NCBI GenBank assembly: GCA_014584345.1
Contig: JACTNB010000021.1
Location: 62,001 to 126,000, forward strand
DNA length: 64,000 nucleotides
DNA from: Planctomycetota bacterium
Lineage (GTDB): Bacteria > Planctomycetota > Planctomycetia > Planctomycetales > Planctomycetaceae
Reading direction: 5' to 3'
The position numbers were made by a program, and so were the translations under genes. The notes beneath the pieces were generated by a model. It was not told where the DNA came from, ran no database searches, and saw only the letters and a list, made by a program, of their open reading frames with translations. This document shows positions 54,793 through 64,000 of the stretch, piece by piece. How positions within the stretch are numbered: the first letter of the stretch is position 1; each line of letters begins with the position of its first letter.

Positions 54793-56418
54793 ATGCGGGA
54801 GTTGAGGGGGATCGTTTTGTCTGTCCAACTGGCAGGCACGTTACTGTTGTGGACCGGGGAAGGTGTGACGCGGGGGGCAGAGTCGCGGCAGCCGAACATC
54901 TTGTTTGCATTTGCGGATGACTGGGGACGATACGCGAGTGTCTACGCGGCCCTGGATGGCGCGGGGGGCATCAACGACGTCGTGCGGACGCCTCATTTCG
55001 ATCGCCTCTGCCGGGAAGGGGTGTTGTTTCGCAGTGCCTTTGTCTCCGCCCCCAGTTGTACCCCGTGTCGCAGCGCGCTGCTTTCGGGACAGCATTTCTG
55101 GCGGACGGGACGTGCCTCGATTCTGCTGGGAGCCGTCTGGGATGGTTCGCAACCGAGTTATCCCCTCCTGCTGCAGAATTCGGGGTATCATATTGGCAAG
55201 TCTTACAAGGTGTGGGGACCGGGGACGGCGACCGTTCAGCCATATGGTGGTCGCGAGCAGAATTTTGAAAACGCCGGTAGGCGGATCAATCAGTTTTCGC
55301 AGCATGTCACACAGATGGTGGCCGGCGGCACGGGCCTGGAAGAGGCCAAACAGGTCCTTTACGACGAAGTGCGGAAGAATTTCGATGCGTTCCTGGCTGC
55401 CCGCCAGCCCGATCAGCCCTTTTGTTACTGGTATGGCCCAACCAACGTGCATCGCAAGTGGATCAAGGGATCGGGGAAAGCCTTGTGGGGAATCAATCCC
55501 GACGACCTGCAAGGCAAGATGCCTCCCTTTCTGCCCGATGTTCCCGAAGTCCGGGAAGATCTGGCCGATTACTTCGGCGAGATCGCGGCGTTCGATGCCA
55601 CGCTCGGTTTGCTGGTGGAACGGTTGGAGGAACTCGGACAACTGGAAAATACGCTGGTGGTGGTGAGTGGGGACCACGGGGCGCCCGGTTTCCCTCATGG
55701 GAAATGCAATTTATACGATTTTGGATCGAGTGTTCCCCTGGTGATCCGCTGGGGCAAGGCGAAGCCCGGGCGCGTCGTGGATGATCTGGTAAGTTTGACC
55801 GATCTGGCGCCCACCTTTCTCGAAGCGGCGGGCGTTGCGGTTCCTGACCGCATGACGGGGCGGAGTCTGGTGGAGATCCTGACCTCGGATCAGACGGGGC
55901 AAGTCGATCCGCAACGGACTGCTGTTTATATTGGCCGGGAACGGCATGTCGATCGGGCACGCGGAGATTACATGCCCTATCCGCAGCGTGCGATCCGTAC
56001 GCATGACTTTCTCTATATCGTCAATTTTCGGCCCGACCGCTGGCCGCTGGGGGATCCCTATCGCTTGCACGAAGGTGATCCCCCTACGGTCGAAGAACTG
56101 ACCGAAAATACCTTTGTGACCTTGCCCGACGAAGACGCCGGACCGACTAAGGCCTGGCTTGTGGGGGTTCGAGAAACGCCCGCATGGCAAGCGCACTTCA
56201 ACGCGGTTTACGGAAAACGACCGCGCGAGGAACTGTATGATTTGAAGGCCGATCCACACCAGGTCAAGAACGTGGCGGAAGATCCAGCGTATGCCCGCCA
56301 GCGTGCAGCCCTGGAACACCAATTGTTCGAAGAACTCCGGCGAACGGGGGATCCGCGGCTGATTGACGAAGGCAAATTCTTCGAGACACCTCCCATGTCG
56401 GGCCCGGCCAGTCGCTGA
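54793..56418 (+). CDS. Secreted sulfatase
   Basis: 541 residues with a signal peptide (LSVQLAGTLLLWTGEGVTRGAE). QPNILFAFADDWGRYASVYAA gives the metal-binding Asp pair. SAPSCTPCRSALLSGQ contains the C-x-P-x-R signature at Cys89, the site of conversion to formylglycine. VVVSGDHGAPGFPHGKCNLYD gives the second metal site. It resembles heparan N-sulfatase/arylsulfatase relatives; the sulfated substrate is unknown. GGGAG lies 7 nt before the ATG. It is separated from ccoS by 255 nt that include a C10 tract (54573-54582). Confidence 0.92.
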   Translation: MRELRGIVLSVQLAGTLLLWTGEGVTRGAESRQPNILFAFADDWGRYASVYAALDGAGGINDVVRTPHFDRLCREGVLFRSAFVSAPSCTPCRSALLSGQHFWRTGRASILLGAVWDGSQPSYPLLLQNSGYHIGKSYKVWGPGTATVQPYGGREQNFENAGRRINQFSQHVTQMVAGGTGLEEAKQVLYDEVRKNFDAFLAARQPDQPFCYWYGPTNVHRKWIKGSGKALWGINPDDLQGKMPPFLPDVPEVREDLADYFGEIAAFDATLGLLVERLEELGQLENTLVVVSGDHGAPGFPHGKCNLYDFGSSVPLVIRWGKAKPGRVVDDLVSLTDLAPTFLEAAGVAVPDRMTGRSLVEILTSDQTGQVDPQRTAVYIGRERHVDRARGDYMPYPQRAIRTHDFLYIVNFRPDRWPLGDPYRLHEGDPPTVEELTENTFVTLPDEDAGPTKAWLVGVRETPAWQAHFNAVYGKRPREELYDLKADPHQVKNVAEDPAYARQRAALEHQLFEELRRTGDPRLIDEGKFFETPPMSGPASR

Positions 56419-56519
56419 GTTCCGCTGGATTCAAGGGCATTTCACGGGATGGGAAGCTCGGTGGGCAGGCTGCCTCCGGGTTTGATATTGTTGATAATTG
56501 CAAGAGAAGGAAACGTCGC

Positions 56520-59345
<2,826 letters not shown>

Positions 59346-59451
59346 TCCCGCGGACTGTCTTCGGGGAACGATTCTTTCGCGGGGCCGCGTTTTCCTCGAA
59401 CTGGCGTGACACAACCTTTCCCGCGGCATGATTTTCAGTGAAGGAATGGCA

Positions 59452-60981
59452 ATGCGAAGTATCTGGTTGTTATGCCTGTCCCTGACTTGTTACGCGGGAA
59501 CCGTCCAGGCGGCGCGGACCACGCCGAACATCGTCGTCTTTCTCGTGGACGACATGGGCGTGATGGACACCTCGGTCCCGTTTCTGACGGATGCCTCCGG
59601 GAAACCGCGGCGTTTTCCGCTGAATGATTATTACCGTACCCCCGCCATGGAGCGCCTGGCCGCGCGGGGGATTCGCTTTAACAACTTCAGCGCGATGAGT
59701 GTCTGCTCGCCCACCCGGGTTTCCCTCATGACGGGACAGAATGCCGCCCGGCATCGCGTCACGAACTGGATCAATCCCGATCAGAACAACGCGGGCCCGC
59801 TGGGTCCACCCGAGTGGAACTGGGAAGGCCTGAGGCCGGGAGAAGTCACCCTGGCGAGAGTATTGAAAGCCAGGGGATATCAAACGATTCATATCGGTAA
59901 GGGGCATTGGGGACCGCGGGCATTCCCCGGCGCGGAACCGTTGAACTTGGGGTTCGAGATCAATGTGGCTGGGGGTTCGTTCGGGGCTCCCGGGAGTTAT
60001 TATGGCGAGCAGAATTACGGTCTCGGCGGCAAGCGGGCACATCATGCCGTCCCTCACCTGGAGAAATATCATGGGACAAGTACGTTTCTGACCGAGGCGT
60101 TAACTCTGGAGGCGAAAGCCCTGCTCGAGCGGGCTGTCGCGGCCGACAAGCCCTTCTTTTTGCATTTTGCGCATTACGCGGTGCATGCTCCGTTCGAAGC
60201 GGATCCGCGATTTACGGCTAATTATGCAAACTCCGGGAAGTCGAAACAGGCCCAAGCCTTTGCAACGCTGATCGAAGGCATGGATCGCTCGCTGGGTGAA
60301 GTGCTTGATCATCTGGAAAAACTCAATGTGGCCGAGGAGACGCTGATTTTCTTTCTCGGAGACAATGGGAGCGATGCGCCACTGGGGCATCAGCATGAAG
60401 TGGCCTGCGCGACTCCCTTGCGAGGAAAGAAGGGGGCGCATTACGAAGGGGGAATGCGGGTTCCGTTTATCGCGGCATGGGGGCGACCGAACGCGAAACA
60501 TCCTCTGCAGCAACGGCTGCCGATTCCCGCAAATGCGATTCAGCCACAAATGGCGTCGGTCTGCGATCTGTTTCCCACAATTCTCCATCTGGCCGATGCC
60601 CCAATTCCCGAAGGGCATCGGGTGGATGGCTATCGGCTGAATACTCTACTACAGGGCCAGCCCGACTCCACACGACCCGAAGCTTTCCTCATGCACTACC
60701 CGCATGCACCGCACCGTAGCGATTACTGGACGAGTTATCGCGAAGGCCCCTGGAAAGTCATCTACCATTACTTTCCGTCGCCCGCATCCGGCGATTCCCA
60801 TTACCAACTGTTTCACTTGGGGAACGATCCCTACGAACAGAACGATCTGGCGGCGACGCATCCCGTCGATCTCCGCCGAATGATGCAATCCCTGATTGAC
60901 CAACTCCAGGCACACGGAGCCGTTTATCCCCGCGCGGAAGATTCCAGGGAAACATCACTGCAACCAGTACTTCCCCCGTAA
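59452..60981 (+). CDS. Secreted sulfatase (arylsulfatase A-like)
   Basis: 509 residues. A signal peptide (MRSIWLLCLSLTCYAGTVQA) follows the ATG at 59452, with AAGGA 6 nt upstream; this start is preferred over 59428. NIVVFLVDDMGVMDTSVPF has the first metal Asp pair, SVCSPTRVSLMTGQN carries Cys85 in C-x-P-x-R, IHIGKGHWG is the active-site Lys region and IFFLGDNGSDAPLG is the second metal site. It is the third sulfatase gene of the cluster. No formylglycine-generating enzyme gene is in the window. It converges with hisA. Confidence 0.93.
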   Translation: MRSIWLLCLSLTCYAGTVQAARTTPNIVVFLVDDMGVMDTSVPFLTDASGKPRRFPLNDYYRTPAMERLAARGIRFNNFSAMSVCSPTRVSLMTGQNAARHRVTNWINPDQNNAGPLGPPEWNWEGLRPGEVTLARVLKARGYQTIHIGKGHWGPRAFPGAEPLNLGFEINVAGGSFGAPGSYYGEQNYGLGGKRAHHAVPHLEKYHGTSTFLTEALTLEAKALLERAVAADKPFFLHFAHYAVHAPFEADPRFTANYANSGKSKQAQAFATLIEGMDRSLGEVLDHLEKLNVAEETLIFFLGDNGSDAPLGHQHEVACATPLRGKKGAHYEGGMRVPFIAAWGRPNAKHPLQQRLPIPANAIQPQMASVCDLFPTILHLADAPIPEGHRVDGYRLNTLLQGQPDSTRPEAFLMHYPHAPHRSDYWTSYREGPWKVIYHYFPSPASGDSHYQLFHLGNDPYEQNDLAATHPVDLRRMMQSLIDQLQAHGAVYPRAEDSRETSLQPVLPP

Positions 60982-61123
60982 CCCGAATTTCAAGCACCTC
61001 GGCCACATCGTCCCTTTGATTTTTTAGGGCTGCCGCGGTTCCGCGAGCCTTGCTGTTGTGGGGAAATGAGAAAAATCAGTGCGTGGGAAATGTCGCGGAA
61101 CAGGATTTGCCCCGGCGTGACAT

Positions 61124-61876
61124 TTACAGGGCACGAGAGTGGACCAGATTTAATGCCTCGGGGAGCAGGATGGTTTGCTCGTAGAGTGCCCGTCCGATGA
61201 TGGCAGCATTCAGACAGGGGGATTGCTGGCCGGCCTCCAGGAGATTTTCGATGTCGCGCAGGGTGGTCACGCCTCCCGAGGCAATCACGGAAATGCCGAG
61301 CGCCGCCATTTCACGCAGATCCCGCAACGTGCCAGGGTCGATCCCCTGCATCATGCCGTCGTTGGCGATATTGGTGTAAATGATCGCCGCGACGGGAAGC
61401 CCAACAAACTGGCGGGCCAGTTCGATGGCGGGCGTCTGCGACACTTCCAGCCAGCCCGCCGTTGCCACCAGGGAGTCCCGGGCGTCGAGCCCCAAGGCCA
61501 CGCGCTGCGGGTAGGCTTCCACCATGGAGCGAAACCATTCCGGTTGTTTCAATGCCTGTGTGCCGATGATCGCGCGTTCGATACCGATTTCGTTCAATAC
61601 CAGATCGATGGTTTCCGCGGTGCGCAACCCCCCGCCGAGTTGACAGGGGACCTGTACCGCCTGCACGATCGCACGAATGACCTCGCCGTTCCGCACCTCC
61701 CCGGCCTTGGCACCATCGAGATCCACCAAGTGGATGCGGGTGGCCCCTTGCCGCTCCCATTCCCGGGCAACCGCGACCGGATCGTCGTTGAAAATGGTCT
61801 CCTGATTATAATCGCCCTGGCGTAGACGCACGCAGCGTCCGCCGCGCAGATCGATGGCGGGAATCAGTTCTAGCAT
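61124..61876 (-). CDS. hisA: 1-(5-phosphoribosyl)-5-[(5-phosphoribosylamino)methylideneamino]imidazole-4-carboxamide isomerase (HisA)
   Basis: 250 residues, (beta/alpha)8 barrel. LIPAIDLRGGRCVRLRQGDY has the first catalytic Asp (Asp9). HLVDLDGAKAG, QLGGGLRTAETIDL, ALGLDAR (second Asp region), YTNIANDGMMQGID and SVIASGGVTTLRDIENL complete the phosphate-binding pattern. It catalyses the Amadori rearrangement in histidine synthesis. It follows hisH by 63 nt on the same strand, a standard his-operon order. Confidence 0.96.
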   Translation of the reverse strand: MLELIPAIDLRGGRCVRLRQGDYNQETIFNDDPVAVAREWERQGATRIHLVDLDGAKAGEVRNGEVIRAIVQAVQVPCQLGGGLRTAETIDLVLNEIGIERAIIGTQALKQPEWFRSMVEAYPQRVALGLDARDSLVATAGWLEVSQTPAIELARQFVGLPVAAIIYTNIANDGMMQGIDPGTLRDLREMAALGISVIASGGVTTLRDIENLLEAGQQSPCLNAAIIGRALYEQTILLPEALNLVHSRAL

Positions 61877-61939
61877 GATGAGTATCCTTACCTCGCATCC
61901 GGAAGCCTTGCGAGCGAGTCCGTCGCGAGACCGGCGGTT

Positions 61940-62548
61940 CTAAAGATTGGCAAAATTTTCCAGTAGCCGCAAACCCTGTTGCTGGCTTTTTTCGGGGTGG
62001 AACTGGGTGGCGAATAGATTTCCGCGACGCACCATCGCCGTTACGGGCAGGCCGTGTTCGGTCCGGGCAGCAATGACGGCTTCGTCTCGTGGGACCACAT
62101 AATAACTGTGCACGAAGTAAAACCAGGCATCGTCGGGAATACCTTCGAGCAGAGGGTTATGGGGTTGACGATCGACCAACTGATTCCAGCCCATGTGGGG
62201 GATCTTCAACCCGGGCCGTTCCTGAAAGCGGACGACCTCGCCGGGTATCACCCCCAGGCCGGCAAATTCCCCTTCCTCGAAACTGCGATCGAACAGCAGT
62301 TGCAAGCCGAGACAAATTCCCAGAAAAGGGCGGTCGGACGACAGGTACTCCAGCAGCGGTTCGATGAATCCCTGATCGCGCAAGTGGGCAATGGCATCGC
62401 GGAAAGCGCCCACGCCGGGTAGTACGATTTTTTCCGCGGTTCGCAGATCCTCGGGATTGTGGCAGATTCGGGCCTCCGCGCCAACGGTTTCGAATGCCTT
62501 GGCAACGCTGCGGAGGTTGCCCATGCCGTAATCGATAATCAGAATCAT
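61940..62548 (-). CDS. hisH: Imidazole glycerol phosphate synthase glutaminase subunit (HisH)
   Basis: 202 residues, class I glutamine amidotransferase. IIDYGMGNLRSVAKAFE, LPGVGAFRDAI, LGICLGLQLLF with nucleophile Cys79, and FATQFHPEKSQ with His and Glu form the complete triad. It supplies ammonia to HisF in the histidine pathway; hisF is not in this window. It is followed by hisA and preceded by the prepilin peptidase gene (64 nt gap). Confidence 0.96.
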   Translation of the reverse strand: MILIIDYGMGNLRSVAKAFETVGAEARICHNPEDLRTAEKIVLPGVGAFRDAIAHLRDQGFIEPLLEYLSSDRPFLGICLGLQLLFDRSFEEGEFAGLGVIPGEVVRFQERPGLKIPHMGWNQLVDRQPHNPLLEGIPDDAWFYFVHSYYVVPRDEAVIAARTEHGLPVTAMVRRGNLFATQFHPEKSQQQGLRLLENFANL

Positions 62549-62612
62549 GGGAGGTTTCGGAAATATGTGTAAGTGTTGAATGACATGTGAGTATGCGCTG
62601 GGTATTCCTATT

Positions 62613-63917
62613 TCAGGGACAGCGTTGCCGCCAGTGAAGTTCGTGAATTTGCCCCTGACCGGCCGGAATTCCGCTCCAGCGGGCGCGGCGCCAGTTCCCC
62701 TGCTGGGGATCGCGTGCTTCCCCCATCTGGTAGAGTAACTGGTCGGCTGCTCGCCAGTTGTATTCCGATTGGTCCCAGACAGGAATCCCCATCAGCCATT
62801 TCAGGCCTTGCAGCAGCAGCAGGGTACCGGCCAGCACCAGCGTCATCAATCCGGCCAGAAGAATCAACAGCGGGCCCATCAGGAACAGCCGAATAAAGGC
62901 AGGCCAAATCACATTCCAGCCGAACAGCACGACCAGCGTGGCCAGCGATAAGTAAGGCCCGTAGGGGAGGGCGGGCGGAAGTTTCACCAGGGAAAAAAAA
63001 CGAAGCAGTGAAATCAGAAACAGAACCAGCAGCGCCATGACCGGTGCCAGAAAAAACACCAGGACCGATGCCTGCCAACCAATAAACAGACCAATCATCG
63101 CCATCAGAATGACGTCGCCGAAGCCCATGGCCTCGCGCCGCAGAATCAAACCGCCAATGATTCGTACCGTCCAGACGATGCCACCTCCCACGATGAACCC
63201 CGCGACCGCGACCGCGGCGGCATGCCAATACGGATGATGTGAAATCCACTCGGGAATCCAGCCATTCACGGGCCAATAAATGAGCAGAGGCAGCACCTGG
63301 CGAGCAACCTGAAGCAGTTCGGGATCCTGGAACCAGACGGGAGCCAGGAAAAATCCGGCACCCAGAATCTGTCCCATGAACCCGATTCCCATCGCCGGGA
63401 CCGTAACTCCGTCCGGAATAATCCACAGGTCGAAATCGATGAAGGTCGCTACAAACAAGGCTTCCACCAGCGTCAGAAAATACAAATAGCGCCCCCACAG
63501 AAATAGCAGGCTGGGGGAATTCCAGTCGTATAGATCGCCTGCCCCCAACAGCGAAGTCACCGTGGAAGACGCGGGGCCACCCCAGGCTTGCGGCGGAATT
63601 GTGCACAGGAATGTCAGTACGAACAGCAGTCCATTGAGCACTTCCAGCCAGGGCTCGCGTTTCAGGATACGCCGTCCACTATAGGGCGAACGCCCCACCA
63701 GCGTCGCCGTCCCGATGATGGGCAAGCAGTGATACCAACGTGTGGGAGGATACATCCCCTTGCGGGTTTCCCGGGCAAATACATGCCGCCAGGCGGGCAG
63801 CACTTCAAAATGCTGGCACAACCTCAGCACGCACCGATTCAAGAATCGCCCCGCGCACGCTCCCGCCAGAAAGAGCACCAGACACAGCAGGATATAGCCG
63901 GAATTGGGGACGTTCAT
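62613..63917 (-). CDS. A24-type prepilin peptidase
   Basis: 434 residues with about eight membrane helices. FIDFDLWIIPDGVTVPAM holds the first catalytic Asp and MGFGDVILMAMIGLFIGW the second (G-x-GD motif). The N-terminal N-methyltransferase-like domain keeps the shape RFLNRCVLRL and PYSGRRILKREPWLEVLNG but lacks the usual two CxxC pairs. It cleaves type IV pilin-like leader peptides at the membrane. The ATG overlaps the stop of the upstream partial gene (ATGA), so they are probably co-transcribed. Confidence 0.9.
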   Translation of the reverse strand: MNVPNSGYILLCLVLFLAGACAGRFLNRCVLRLCQHFEVLPAWRHVFARETRKGMYPPTRWYHCLPIIGTATLVGRSPYSGRRILKREPWLEVLNGLLFVLTFLCTIPPQAWGGPASSTVTSLLGAGDLYDWNSPSLLFLWGRYLYFLTLVEALFVATFIDFDLWIIPDGVTVPAMGIGFMGQILGAGFFLAPVWFQDPELLQVARQVLPLLIYWPVNGWIPEWISHHPYWHAAAVAVAGFIVGGGIVWTVRIIGGLILRREAMGFGDVILMAMIGLFIGWQASVLVFFLAPVMALLVLFLISLLRFFSLVKLPPALPYGPYLSLATLVVLFGWNVIWPAFIRLFLMGPLLILLAGLMTLVLAGTLLLLQGLKWLMGIPVWDQSEYNWRAADQLLYQMGEARDPQQGNWRRARWSGIPAGQGQIHELHWRQRCP

Positions 63918-64000
63918 GCCTGGCTACTCCCGGGCTGCTTCGAAAGTTCGCGCAGGGCGGCTTCCGTCTGTTCGGCAACTTCCACCAGTGTTTTGCCCGC
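63914..64000 (-). CDS. C-terminal fragment of a gene continuing beyond the right edge
   Basis: Twenty-eight codons from the window edge to a TGA that overlaps the prepilin peptidase ATG (ATGA). The peptide is helical, ending LRELSKQPGSSQA. There is not enough to assign a family. The tight overlap supports a real gene. Confidence 0.6.
   Translation of the reverse strand, partial: AGKTLVEVAEQTEAALRELSKQPGSSQA

Noticed and set aside
61028..61049. Hairpin between the third sulfatase gene and hisA considered as a terminator
   Set aside because: The CGCGG/CCGCG stem is short, and the T-run is on the wrong side for the plus strand and reads as A-rich for the minus strand.

Overview
The window looks like a chromosomal segment of a planctomycete (Planctomycetota). 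No rRNA is present, so the assignment rests on gene content: secreted sulfatases, Tat-exported Gfo/Idh/MocA oxidoreductases, a WPQWRG-type PQQ-like propeller protein, a PF12831-type FAD oxidoreductase, FG-GAP and NHL repeat proteins, a tricorn-like protease, and a TolQ-like gene followed by two very long TolR-like genes. The genus cannot be fixed from this sequence. Genes are dense on both strands, and no tRNA, rRNA, CRISPR array or intact transposase was seen.

Layout. 1-5.2 kb: an oxidoreductase, a PAS-AraC regulator, a GH88/105-like hydrolase and a secreted alpha/beta hydrolase, plausibly carbohydrate-related. 5.4-10.1 kb: a MotA/TolQ/ExbB channel gene and two TolR-like partners. 10.4-16.6 kb: OPT transporter, MDR dehydrogenase, secreted esterase/peptidase and secreted FAD oxidoreductase. 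16.6-22.8 kb: an SbcCD/YhaNO-type nuclease pair and a PQQ-like protein. 23.0-23.2 kb: a non-coding element with 31-bp terminal inverted repeats. 23.4-31.7 kb: NHL and FG-GAP proteins, two membrane proteins, an oxidoreductase and a universal stress protein. 31.7-38.0 kb: a PAS/degenerate-AAA/Fis regulator, purine nucleoside phosphorylase, a DCC protein, rplM-rpsI and mgtE. 38.3-41.5 kb: a tricorn-like protease. 41.8-54.5 kb: the respiratory regulation block. 54.8-61.0 kb: three sulfatase genes, one carrying two complete sulfatase domains. 61.1-64.0 kb: hisA, hisH and a prepilin peptidase on the minus strand.

The most interesting part is 41.8-54.5 kb. A globin-coupled sensor histidine kinase, a single-domain response regulator and an NtrC-type sigma-54 activator lie directly upstream of a complete cbb3 oxidase operon (fused ccoNO, ccoQ, ccoP, ccoG, fixH, a TauE/SafE-like gene, ccoI, ccoS). 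The gap before ccoNO holds a -24/-12 sigma-54 promoter match (45861-45875) and an upstream 8-bp dyad (45691-45713) that could be an activator site. This suggests an oxygen-responsive circuit that does the job of FixL/FixJ but uses a globin sensor and sigma-54. The link is inferred from domains, gene order and promoter motifs.
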